DNA of 64,000 nucleotides from Mangrovimicrobium sp033283325 (GTDB taxonomy: Bacteria > Pseudomonadota > Gammaproteobacteria > Pseudomonadales > Halieaceae). Under the pieces are notes generated by a model, which searched no databases, was not told the DNA's origin, and was given only the letters and a program-made list of their open reading frames with translations. This document shows, piece after piece, positions 52,579 to 60,776 of this stretch. A program made the position numbers and the translations under genes. The stretch covers positions 186,001 through 250,000 of the forward strand of contig JAWMQO010000005.1 in NCBI GenBank assembly GCA_033283325.1. The letters are read 5' to 3'. Each line of letters begins with the position of its first letter. The first letter of the stretch is position 1.

Positions 52579-53697
52579 TTATGCCGCGAGGGCATTCTCC
52601 GCCGGCAGGAGTTCGCAGCCGAGGGCTTCGGCCACCGCGCTGCAGGTGATCTCGCCGCGGTGCACATTCAGGCCGTTGCGCAGGTGCGGGTCTTCCAGCA
52701 GCGCCTTCCTGTAACCCTTGTTCGCCAGTGCCAGGGTGAAGGGCAGGGTGGCGTTGTTGAGGGCCATGGTCGAAGTGCGGGCAACGCCGCCGGGCATATT
52801 GGCCACGCAGTAATGCACCACGCCTTCCTCGATGTAGGTGGGGTTCTCGTGGGTCGTGGCACGACTGGTCTCGAAGCAGCCGCCCTGGTCGATGGCGACA
52901 TCCACCACGACGGAACCGGGGCGCATCTCGCGCAGCATCTCCCGGGTGACCAGCTTGGGTGCGGCCGCGCCGGGGATCAGTACCGCGCCGATCACCAGGT
53001 CGGCGCCGGTCACGTGCTTCCACAGGGATTCCTGGGTGGAGTAGATGGTGTTGAGCATGCAGCCGAACTGGAAGTCCAGTTCCTTCAGGCGCTTCAGCGA
53101 GCGATCGATGACAGTGACATGCGCTTCCATACCCATCGCCATGCGAATCGCGTTGGTGCCGACCACGCCGCCGCCGATCACCACTACCCGGGCAGCTTCC
53201 ACTCCGGGTACGCCGCCGAGCAGGACGCCGGAGCCACCCATGTGCTTCTCCAGGGCGTGTGCGCCCGCCTGGATCGACATGCGCCCGGCAACCTCGCTCA
53301 TCGGGGAGAGCAGCGGCAGGCTGCCGTCAGCGGCCGTAACGGTTTCGTAGGCAATGGCGATGCAGCCGGAATCGCGCAACAGGCGCGCCTGTTCCGGGTC
53401 CGGCGCCAGGTGGAGGTAGGTGAACAGTATCTGGCCTTCGCGCAGCATCCGGCACTCCTCCGGCTGCGGCTCCTTGACCTTGACGATCATCTCGGCGCGG
53501 GCGAAGACTTCCGCCGCGCTGCTGACGATCTCCGCGCCCGCTGCGCGGTACATGTCGTCGCTCAGGCTGACGCCGGCGCCGGCGCCGGTTTCAACCAGCA
53601 CCTGGTGGCCGTTGTGTACCAGCTCAACCACCGACGCGGTGGTGAGGCCGACACGAAATTCCATGTTCTTGATTTCTCTGGGTACGCCGACTAGCAC
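52579..53697 (-). CDS. ald: alanine dehydrogenase
   Basis: A 372-residue NAD-dependent L-alanine dehydrogenase. The start is a GTG at 53697, supported by GGAGG eight bases upstream and by the family N-terminus LVGVPREIKNMEFRVGLT. The NAD fold is VVVIGGGVVGTNAIRMAMGMEAHVTVID, and the catalytic region is HLAPDPEQARLL and ANMPGGVARTSTMALNNATLPF. It converts alanine to pyruvate and ammonium reversibly. This fits carbon and nitrogen use from peptides and from aminotransferases that make alanine. It is a single-gene unit flanked by REP-like repeats. Confidence 0.96.
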   Translation of the reverse strand: MLVGVPREIKNMEFRVGLTTASVVELVHNGHQVLVETGAGAGVSLSDDMYRAAGAEIVSSAAEVFARAEMIVKVKEPQPEECRMLREGQILFTYLHLAPDPEQARLLRDSGCIAIAYETVTAADGSLPLLSPMSEVAGRMSIQAGAHALEKHMGGSGVLLGGVPGVEAARVVVIGGGVVGTNAIRMAMGMEAHVTVIDRSLKRLKELDFQFGCMLNTIYSTQESLWKHVTGADLVIGAVLIPGAAAPKLVTREMLREMRPGSVVVDVAIDQGGCFETSRATTHENPTYIEEGVVHYCVANMPGGVARTSTMALNNATLPFTLALANKGYRKALLEDPHLRNGLNVHRGEITCSAVAEALGCELLPAENALAA

Positions 53698-53829
53698 TGT
53701 GCTGCCCTCCGGTTGATGCGCGCTGGGATATTGCCGTGCATCTTACTCGCGCAGCGCGCTCGCGCGATTCCACCAAAGGGGTAGGTGTCCCGACTCTGCC
53801 GGGACCTTCCAGGGGCTATTTCCCGCCCT

Positions 53830-54642
53830 CTATTTCTCGATAGTCACTTTGGAGACCGGCGCCATGCTGCCCCCGGGGTTGAGTTTGCGCATCTCGGGAA
53901 TCATCGCCTTCAGCGCGGCCTCCCGGTTCCCCGGAGAGGGGTGAGTGCTGAGGAACGGCGGTGGCGAGCTGCCGCCTTCCTTGCCCATTTTCTGCCACAG
54001 GGTGACTGCTGCATCCGGTTCATAGCCCGCTTTTGTCGCCAGCAGCATGCCGATCCTGTCGGCCTCGGATTCCGCTGTCCGGCTGTTGGGGAGGTCCAGG
54101 GCCAGCTTGGCCGCGGCGGCTGCGCCGACCATCGCGGCGCCATGGTTATCCGAGGCGACACCGATGGCGACGATACCCAGGGTGGTGGCCATGGCCCGGG
54201 ACATCTGTTCCGCGGTGTGATTGGCCAGGGCGTGGGAGATTTCGTGACCCATGACCTGGGCGAACTCGTCGTCGGTCAGCTTCAGCTTGTTCAGCAGGCC
54301 GGTGTACACCGCCATGCGCCCGCCGGCCATGCACCAGGCGTTCACCGTTTTCGGGTCGTCGATGATGGCGACGCTCCACTCCCAGTCACGGGTGTTGGGA
54401 TACTCCTGCTTGGCGACGGTGACCAGGCGGCCGGTAATGTCGGCAACGCGATCGGCCACCTTGCGGTCGGTGACCAGTTTGTTCTGGTCACCGAGTTCCT
54501 TCACCGTGGTCAGGTAGGCCTTCTTCGATTCCACGATCGCCGCCTCGGGGGAAATCAGCATCAGCTGCGAACGTCCGGTGGGGCTGGTGGCGCAGGCGGG
54601 CAGCAGGGCGAGGGCGAGAAGGGTGATTACGAGTCGTTTCAT
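53830..54642 (-). CDS. M48-family metalloprotease lipoprotein
   Basis: A 270-residue lipoprotein (MKRLVITLLALALLPAC, Cys17). The zinc site is HEISH at residues 133-137, with the third ligand in ESEADRIG at about 190. Flanking elements are NAWCMAGGRMAVYTGLL and LSTHPSPGNREAAL, all typical of M48 proteases of the LoiP/YcaL/BepA-like groups. It is expected on the periplasmic side of the outer membrane and to degrade misassembled outer-membrane proteins. No TPR domain is present, so it is closer to LoiP or YcaL than to BepA. Confidence 0.92.
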   Translation of the reverse strand: MKRLVITLLALALLPACATSPTGRSQLMLISPEAAIVESKKAYLTTVKELGDQNKLVTDRKVADRVADITGRLVTVAKQEYPNTRDWEWSVAIIDDPKTVNAWCMAGGRMAVYTGLLNKLKLTDDEFAQVMGHEISHALANHTAEQMSRAMATTLGIVAIGVASDNHGAAMVGAAAAAKLALDLPNSRTAESEADRIGMLLATKAGYEPDAAVTLWQKMGKEGGSSPPPFLSTHPSPGNREAALKAMIPEMRKLNPGGSMAPVSKVTIEK

Positions 54643-54732
54643 GCAGGGGGTCCTGGCGGTTTCAATCAGGCGTGGTAGAGCATTGTAGTCAAAACCCGGC
54701 GAGTTTCGGCAGTTCCCGCTGCCGGCCCGGGC

Positions 54733-56079
54733 TCAGGCAGCGCCGCCTTCCTGTTCTGACCACGCGGGACCCGTTTCGGTTTCATCCTCCCTGCGGCGGT
54801 TGAAACTGCGGCCCAGGCCAATCCCGACAAGGCCCCAGAGCAGCGCGATCCCGGCACCGACGCCCGCTACCGCCGCCATGCCCATCCCCAGGCCCTGGGT
54901 CAGCGCCGTAAAGGCCCAGGCGTTGAGCATGTCGCCACCGCGGTAGACGGCGATATCGATCACCGGTTTGGTCTTGAAACGCGTATGCCTGCCGACGGCG
55001 GTAAACAGCATCTCCCGCGCCGGTCGGGAGATCGCGTAGTTCCCGGCACGCCGCACAATTTGCACTGCGACCACGATGCCCAGTTGCGGCAGCACCGCGA
55101 GCAGGAGCATACCGCCGCTCATCAGCGCCGGTATGCAGGCCAGGGTAAAGGGCAGGCCGAGGCGCGAGGCGATGCGGCCGGTGGCGAACAGCGCCACCAG
55201 CAGGGTCAGGCAGTTGACCGCGAGGTCCATGCCCGCCCAGATCTGGGTGCGCTGGTCGCGGCTGTAATCTTCCAGCAGGTTTTTCAGCTCGAAGTAGACG
55301 AATGAACTGAGCGCCGTGTAGAGGAAGATGAACAGGCAGATGCCGAGCAGGTAGGGGCTGGAAAAAAGTTCGCGGAAGCCGGACAGGGGATTGCCACCCA
55401 GGGCTTCGCCGCGCGTCTGATCGCTCCCTGTAGCGGGTACTCCGGCAGCAGGCGTCTGCGCCTGTGAGAGCCCCTGCACCACCTTTACCAGCGGCAGTGC
55501 ACAGAGCAGGATCACGCTCGCCAGCGGCAGAAGATTCTCACTGTCGCCGCGCCCGGCGAGCACCGTCGCCACGCCTGGGCCGAGCAGGGCGCCTACGCTG
55601 GCGCCGGCGCCAATAAAGGCGAACAGGCGCTTGGACTGGTCGCGGCTGAAACTGTCTGCCATCAGGCTCCAGAACACCGACACGTGGAACAGGCTGAACA
55701 CACTCACCCAGACATAAAACGCCATATCCACCGAGCCGCCCCGCGGCAGCTGGCTGGACGCCAGCCAGAACAGCAGGAAACTGCCGGCAAAGAACAGGTA
55801 CACCCCGGGAACCAGGCGCTGCAGCCTGATATGCGAAGCGACCCAGCCGTAGAGCGTGACCGCAAGCAAGCTGAAGAGAAAAGTGCCAGTCCACAGAGAG
55901 CTGACCTGTGCGTCGCTCCACTGGCTGGCCATGGCATCGCGCACCGGACGCATCAGGTAGTAGGAGGCCATCAACAACAGGACGAGACTGAATGAAGCAA
56001 GAGTCGCGCCGGCCTCCCCGGCGCGAATGTCGCAGGCCTTCGCCAGCAGACGCTGTAGCCCAGCCTGGAAGCCTGACAT
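54733..56079 (-). CDS. NTP/NDP exchange-like (Npt/Tlc-type) transporter
   Basis: A 448-residue multi-helix protein of the ATP:ADP antiporter/MFS-like group. The segment ASYYLMRPVRDAMASQW in the first helix pair is the mark of this group; about 12 helices follow, with a hydrophilic central loop (GLSQAQTPAAGVPATGSDQTRGEALGG) and a basic/acidic C-terminus. Homologs in obligate intracellular bacteria import host ATP, but many free-living marine gammaproteobacteria have this shorter version, for which no substrate is known. Its stop codon region is 90 bases from the M48 gene and its start overlaps the aldo/keto reductase stop by one base. Confidence 0.83.
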   Translation of the reverse strand: MSGFQAGLQRLLAKACDIRAGEAGATLASFSLVLLLMASYYLMRPVRDAMASQWSDAQVSSLWTGTFLFSLLAVTLYGWVASHIRLQRLVPGVYLFFAGSFLLFWLASSQLPRGGSVDMAFYVWVSVFSLFHVSVFWSLMADSFSRDQSKRLFAFIGAGASVGALLGPGVATVLAGRGDSENLLPLASVILLCALPLVKVVQGLSQAQTPAAGVPATGSDQTRGEALGGNPLSGFRELFSSPYLLGICLFIFLYTALSSFVYFELKNLLEDYSRDQRTQIWAGMDLAVNCLTLLVALFATGRIASRLGLPFTLACIPALMSGGMLLLAVLPQLGIVVAVQIVRRAGNYAISRPAREMLFTAVGRHTRFKTKPVIDIAVYRGGDMLNAWAFTALTQGLGMGMAAVAGVGAGIALLWGLVGIGLGRSFNRRREDETETGPAWSEQEGGAA

Positions 56080-56996
56080 CAGCTGATCGCTTCGAATTCC
56101 CGCAGCATAGCGGCGCGCTGCTTCTCATCCGGGAGCACGCCCATATTCGCGCCCATGTTGTCCGCCATATGGTGTGCCTTGGAGGTGGCGGGAATCACAC
56201 AGGTGACCGCCGGATGGCTGATGATGAACTTGAGGAAGAACTGCCCCCAGCTCTCACAGCCCAGCTCCCCGGCAATAGCCGGCAGCGGCTTTCCACCAGT
56301 GGCGCTGAACAACTGGCCACGCTGGTAGGGCCGGTTGATCATGGTGGCGATACCCCGCTCCCTGGCGAGCGGCAGGAGTTCCTCCTCCGCCGCGCGGTCC
56401 GCGATGTTGTAGCTGAACTGAACGAAATCCAGCGGCTCGCTGCGCATGATCTTCAGCAACTCGTGATGGTAGCGACCGTGGGAGGTGGTGATCCCCAGGT
56501 AGCGCACCTTGCCCTGCTCCTTCCACTCCTTGAGCGTCACCAGGTGCTGCTTCCAGTCCATCAGATTGTGCACCGCAATCAGGTCCAGCCGCTCCACCGC
56601 CATATGCCTGGCCGAAGCCTCCATCTGCGCAATGCCCGACTCGATACCCTCCGTCCACACCTTGGTGGCGGCGAAAACCGGCGGCCGCGGCGACAGCTTG
56701 CGCAGCACATCACCCACCCGGGCCTCCGCCTTGCCGTACATCGGCGAGGAATCGATCACACTCCCCCCGCCGCTGAAGAAGGCGGCCATGACCTCCCCGA
56801 GCTGTTCGAGGGCCTGGGGGCTGGCGTCTACGTCAAAAGTCCGCGAAGTCCCCATCCCGATCACCGGCAGCAACTCACCGCTCGAAGGGATGGGCTTCCT
56901 GATGATCCCGGTTTGTTCGGACCCCTGGCCGCGAACAAAGGAAGGCAGGGTTAACAGCGCGGCACCCAGTTGCAGGGTGTTTCTGCGGGTCAGCAT
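56079..56996 (-). CDS. Tat-exported aldo/keto reductase
   Basis: A 305-residue aldo/keto reductase. The ATG at 56996 has GGAGG seven bases upstream and gives a twin-arginine signal (MLTRRNTLQLGAALLTLPSFVRGQG, Arg4-Arg5). The fold starts at LPVIGMGTSRTFDV; the catalytic tetrad is Asp and Tyr in SVIDSSPMYGKAE, Lys in FAATKVW and His in LIAVHNLMD. The C-terminal half has the NAD(P)-binding loops (IPATSKAHHMADN). Export by Tat means it folds with cofactor in the cytoplasm and works in the periplasm, which is unusual for an NAD(P)-dependent enzyme. The gene overlaps the Npt-like transporter by one base. Confidence 0.88.
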   Translation of the reverse strand: MLTRRNTLQLGAALLTLPSFVRGQGSEQTGIIRKPIPSSGELLPVIGMGTSRTFDVDASPQALEQLGEVMAAFFSGGGSVIDSSPMYGKAEARVGDVLRKLSPRPPVFAATKVWTEGIESGIAQMEASARHMAVERLDLIAVHNLMDWKQHLVTLKEWKEQGKVRYLGITTSHGRYHHELLKIMRSEPLDFVQFSYNIADRAAEEELLPLARERGIATMINRPYQRGQLFSATGGKPLPAIAGELGCESWGQFFLKFIISHPAVTCVIPATSKAHHMADNMGANMGVLPDEKQRAAMLREFEAIS

Positions 56997-57074
56997 GGCG
57001 AATCCTCCAGAGCGGGACGCGCACCAGTGTTTCAAGGGGCGGAAGGGAGGTCAATAGTAGATCAGGCGGTAGGG

Positions 57075-57190
57075 GGTTTCACAGCCAAACTAGCTGATGG
57101 AACCGTGAGGCGACAGGACGTCGCCGACCGAGCCTGTACATGGATGTACGCTTTTTGGCGTGTTCCATCAGCTAGTTTGGCTGTGGAACC
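57075..57190 (+). repeat. palindromic element, family 2 (copy 2, plus orientation)
   Basis: Arms at 57075-57103 and 57162-57190 are 29-base inverted repeats with one mismatch (T against G). The 58-base centre contains a GGCGAC/GTCGCC hairpin and CGAGCCTGTACATGGATGTACG, matching the core of the element at 26772-26894. It lies in the 222-base gap between the aldo/keto reductase start and the MltD 3' end. Confidence 0.85.
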
Positions 57191-57218
57191 CTCGGGAAGG
57201 TCGCTCATGAGCAACTTT

Positions 57219-58724
57219 TTAGCGTTGGGTGCTCTCCATCGCCGCCACCCGCAACTTCTGCCCCGGCTGCAGATAATGCTTCTCCGAGATCCCATTCCAC
57301 GCCGCCAGTTGCTGCTGCGAAACCTGGAAGCGCCGCGCGATACTCCACAGCGAGTCGCCCTTGCGAACCGAGTAAACAGGGTCTGCCGCCAGCGAAGCAT
57401 CCAGCGAGGCAATCGCCGGCTCCGCCACCGCATTCCCCGGCAGGATCAGCGTCTTGCCCACCCGGATGTTGTCGCCTCGCAGCCCGTTCAATGATTTCAG
57501 CTTCGCCACCGAAGTGTCGTAGCGCCGGGCGATCAGCCAGAGCGAATCGCCGTTGGCGATGCGGTGGGTCAGGTCGGGTTTCTGCTGCGAGTAACGCATA
57601 TCGCCGGGCAGGCCCGCGACATACTGGGCAAGCGGGTGCTGCAGTTCCGCGCGCGGCAGGCGCAGCGTGTAGCCCGCGGGAATGTGCTTGTCGCCGTTCC
57701 AGATCGGCTCGCGCAGGGCCGGGTTGTGGCGCTGCAGTTCTTCCATCCCGAGACCCGTGGAGCGGGCCAGGGCGCTGGCGGGGATGTACTCGTTCAGGGT
57801 CAGCAGGTCGTAGTCAACGGGGGCATCCAGTCGCAGTCCCGGGAAGTAGTGCTCGGCATTGCGGTCCACCGTCAGCGCGGCGAGGAAAGAAGGGTAAAAA
57901 TTGCGCGAGGCGAAGCCGAAGGCGCGGCCCTTGTAGCTGGTGATGATGGTAGCGATATCCGTGGTGCCAGTGACCTTTGCCGCCTTCACCATGCCGCCGG
58001 CGCCGTGGTTGTAGCCGGTCAGCGCCAGGGGCCAGGTGCCGGTGGTGGCGTAATTCCGCTTGAGCAGGCGGGCGGCGCCCTCGGTGGCGGTAAAGGGGTC
58101 CATGCGCTGGTCGACCACGTGGTCGACACGCATGAACTGCCGTGCTGTGCCGGGCATGAACTGCCACATGCCCGCGGCGGCTACCCGCGACCAGGCGGCG
58201 GGATTGAAGGAGGATTCAACGTGAGGCAGCACGTCCAGTTCCGCCGGCAGGCCTTCGGTGGCGAGCACCTGGCGGATAAAGGGCTTCCACTGCCCGGAGC
58301 GTGCGAGGCCGGCCTTGAAGCGGTCCGACTGGCCGAGTTGGAAGCGCACGTCTTGCGTTGCCGCGCGGAAGGTGCTGGACGAGGTGCCTTCCGGCCAGGC
58401 GGCGAGAACGCGGGCCTCGTCGGCGCTGAGCCCTTCGCGCTTGCCCTGTGCCAGCGCGTTCAGGGCGCTGACGACACGCGCCTTGGCCTGCTTCTCGACC
58501 TTCTGGCGGTCCCGGTAGTAAGCCGGCGGTGGCAGGTCCAGGGTCTCGTACACCACGCCGAGGTGCCGCGCGTCGTGGATGTAGCCCTGATCGGTAGTGA
58601 CTTCGGTGTAGACCCGGGTCCAGAACTGGACGGCGGGTTCAATTGCGGCGGGCCGCGGAAAATCCTCGGCCCTGGCGCCCAGGCTGATTAGCAGCAGCGC
58701 GATTAAAAGCAGTCCCCTGTTCAT
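57219..58724 (-). CDS. mltD: membrane-bound lytic transglycosylase D
   Basis: A 501-residue protein; the ATG at 58724 has AAGGGG upstream and gives a short signal peptide (LLLIALLLISLGARAE). The lytic transglycosylase domain is at about residues 150-290, with the catalytic glutamate in LPAELDVLPHVESSFNP and the GMWQFMPGTARQFM block. Three LysM-type modules follow: a divergent one at LNEYIPASALARSTGLGMEELQRHNP, then HRIANGDSLWLIARRYDTSVAKLKSLNGL and YSVRKGDSLWSIARRFQVSQQQLAAWNGI. It cleaves glycan strands of peptidoglycan non-hydrolytically. There is no lipobox, unlike Escherichia coli MltD, so it may be soluble in the periplasm. Confidence 0.93.
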   Translation of the reverse strand: MNRGLLLIALLLISLGARAEDFPRPAAIEPAVQFWTRVYTEVTTDQGYIHDARHLGVVYETLDLPPPAYYRDRQKVEKQAKARVVSALNALAQGKREGLSADEARVLAAWPEGTSSSTFRAATQDVRFQLGQSDRFKAGLARSGQWKPFIRQVLATEGLPAELDVLPHVESSFNPAAWSRVAAAGMWQFMPGTARQFMRVDHVVDQRMDPFTATEGAARLLKRNYATTGTWPLALTGYNHGAGGMVKAAKVTGTTDIATIITSYKGRAFGFASRNFYPSFLAALTVDRNAEHYFPGLRLDAPVDYDLLTLNEYIPASALARSTGLGMEELQRHNPALREPIWNGDKHIPAGYTLRLPRAELQHPLAQYVAGLPGDMRYSQQKPDLTHRIANGDSLWLIARRYDTSVAKLKSLNGLRGDNIRVGKTLILPGNAVAEPAIASLDASLAADPVYSVRKGDSLWSIARRFQVSQQQLAAWNGISEKHYLQPGQKLRVAAMESTQR

Positions 58725-58827
58725 GCCCCTTGACCAACTTGTTGTTACTGACCTTATAGCAGATTTGGCGGGGCGCCGTAAGTATCCCCGGCGGGGAGCT
58801 GCGAGAAATGTGATCCAGGTTTGGGTC

Positions 58828-59667
58828 TCAGCTGCTGGCGAGCATCCACTTGCGCAGGCGGTTGGAGTCGCCGAAGGGGGTGAGCTTGCCAAAGGAGTTG
58901 AGCAGGACGATGGAGACGTCCTCGCCCTCGATGTTGGCCTGCATCACCAGGCAGCGCCCCGCCTCGTTGATATAGCCGGTCTTGGACAGCTCGATGTCCC
59001 AGCTCGAGTTTTTCAGCAGGCGGTTGGTGTTCACGTAATTTAGCGGGCCGCGACGGCTGTAGGGGTGGACTTCCATCCGCGGTGTGGTGGTGGCGCGGGT
59101 GATCAGGGGGTAGGTATCCGCTGCCTTGACCATGCGCATCAGGTCGCTGGCTGTGGAGACATTCTCCGAGCGCAGCCCGGCGGCGTCTGCGAAGTTACTG
59201 TGGCTCATGCCCAGGGCCTCGGCCTTGCGGTTCATTGCGGCGACGAAGGCCTTGGTGCCTCCCGGGTAGGTGCGGCCGAGTGCGGCAGCGGCCCGGTTTT
59301 CCGAAGACATCAACGCCAGCAGCAGCATCTCCTCGCGCTTCAGGGTGGCGCCGTAGTCGAGGCGCGAACCGGTCAGCCGGATCAGGTCCCGGTCTTCCTT
59401 GGTGATAGTGATCTTTTCGTCCAGCGGCAGTTTGGCGTCCAGCACCACCATCGCGGTCATCAGCTTGGTGATGGAGGCGATCGGGCGCACCGTGTCGCTG
59501 TCCTTGCCGTAGATGACGTTGCCCTCGGCGTCCATCACCAGGGCTGAGGCGGAGCGCAGGCCCGGATTGCCGGTGAGATTGATGAATTTGGCGTCGTCGG
59601 CCTGTATGGCCGCGGCCGGAAACACCAGGCATGCCAGCGCTACCAGCGTTGCTTTCGCGTATCCCAT
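58828..59667 (-). CDS. pbpG: D-alanyl-D-alanine endopeptidase, PBP7-like
   Basis: A 279-residue penicillin-binding protein of the S11 family. Signal peptide at residues 1-23 (LVALACLVFPAAAIQA). Catalytic motifs: SxxK is Ser65-Ile-Thr-Lys68, SxN is Ser122-Glu-Asn124, and KTG is in ELSKTGYINEAG near residue 230. Lack of a C-terminal amphipathic anchor and the length fit PbpG (PBP7), an endopeptidase that cuts DD-crosslinks. It lies 103 bases upstream of mltD on the same strand, so two peptidoglycan-cutting enzymes are neighbours. Confidence 0.92.
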   Translation of the reverse strand: MGYAKATLVALACLVFPAAAIQADDAKFINLTGNPGLRSASALVMDAEGNVIYGKDSDTVRPIASITKLMTAMVVLDAKLPLDEKITITKEDRDLIRLTGSRLDYGATLKREEMLLLALMSSENRAAAALGRTYPGGTKAFVAAMNRKAEALGMSHSNFADAAGLRSENVSTASDLMRMVKAADTYPLITRATTTPRMEVHPYSRRGPLNYVNTNRLLKNSSWDIELSKTGYINEAGRCLVMQANIEGEDVSIVLLNSFGKLTPFGDSNRLRKWMLASS

Positions 59668-59771
59668 GGTCGTCACGTCCCGTTCAGTCGTTGGTGGCAG
59701 CCGTCTGTGCGGCACTCATCACCTTTATTCTGCCCCAGAAGCGCCGGCCCTGCCAACGCCACATCCGGCAA

Positions 59772-60776
59772 TCAACCAGGTTCGGATTCCGCGCCGGCCT
59801 CGACCCTGAGCAGGCCGCGGAAGGCCCGGCTGGCGGTGGCGTCGCCGGCGAGCACCCGGGATACGTCGGAGGCGATGGGCATTTCCACCCCGTACTCATT
59901 GGCCAGGGCCATCACCGCCGGCGCGCTCTTGGCGCCCTCCGCCACCATGGTCATGGCGGCGACGATCTCGTCCATGTCCAGGCCCTGCGCCAGCTGGATG
60001 CCGACATGCCGGTTGCGGCTCTGGGGGCTGGTGCAGGTGGCGATCAGGTCGCCCATGCCGGCGAGTCCGGCGAAGGTTTCGGGTTGCCCGCCCATGGCGA
60101 CGCCCAGCCGGGTGATTTCCGCCAGGCCCCGGGTGATCAGCGCGGCGCGGGTATTGTCCCCCGCGCCCTGGCCGTCGCCCATGCCCACGGCGATGGCGAT
60201 GATGTTCTTCAGTACGCCGCCGAGCTCGCAGCCGATGACGTCGCTGTTGGTGTACACCCTGAACAGGCCGCTCTTGAACACTTCCTGCAGGGCCCGTGCG
60301 ATTTCCTCGTCCTCGCAGGCTATGACGCTGGCGGCGGCCTGTCCCGCCATGATCTCCCGCGCCAGGTTGGGGCCGGTGAGTACCGCGACGGGATGTTCCG
60401 GCAGCACCTCCCGGGTGACTTCAGTCATCCGCAGGTGGGTGTCCCGCTCCAGGCCCTTGGTCAGGCTGACCACCGGCACGCCGGGGCGGATGTACTGTTT
60501 TACATCGCCGAGCACGGCGCGAAAGTGCTGCGAGGGGATGGCCATGACGACGACATCGGCTTCGCGCACGGCCTGGCCGATATCGCCGGTGGCATGCAGC
60601 TTGGCCGGCAGCGCCTGCTCGCCGAGGTAGCGGTGGTTGGTGTGCCGGGTGTTGATTTCTTCCACGGTGTCCGGGTCGCGTGCCCAGAGGGTTACCCGGG
60701 CGTTGCGACTGACTACCGCGGCAATGGTCGTACCCCAGGAGCCACCCCCGAGGACGGCGACGTGTTCAAGCTTCAT
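59772..60776 (-). CDS. gpsA: glycerol-3-phosphate dehydrogenase [NAD(P)+]
   Basis: A 334-residue GpsA. The ATG at 60776 is preceded by GGAGAG and overlaps the plsB stop by eleven bases. The NAD fold is VAVLGGGSWGTTIAAVVSRNARVTLWARD; the substrate region is SLTKGLERDT, VLTGPNLAREIMAGQAAASVIA and the catalytic lysine in GCELGGVLKNIIAIAVGMGDGQGAGDNTRAALITRGL. It makes sn-glycerol-3-phosphate from dihydroxyacetone phosphate, the substrate of PlsB encoded just upstream. This places precursor supply and first acylation in one operon. Confidence 0.97.
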   Translation of the reverse strand: MKLEHVAVLGGGSWGTTIAAVVSRNARVTLWARDPDTVEEINTRHTNHRYLGEQALPAKLHATGDIGQAVREADVVVMAIPSQHFRAVLGDVKQYIRPGVPVVSLTKGLERDTHLRMTEVTREVLPEHPVAVLTGPNLAREIMAGQAAASVIACEDEEIARALQEVFKSGLFRVYTNSDVIGCELGGVLKNIIAIAVGMGDGQGAGDNTRAALITRGLAEITRLGVAMGGQPETFAGLAGMGDLIATCTSPQSRNRHVGIQLAQGLDMDEIVAAMTMVAEGAKSAPAVMALANEYGVEMPIASDVSRVLAGDATASRAFRGLLRVEAGAESEPG

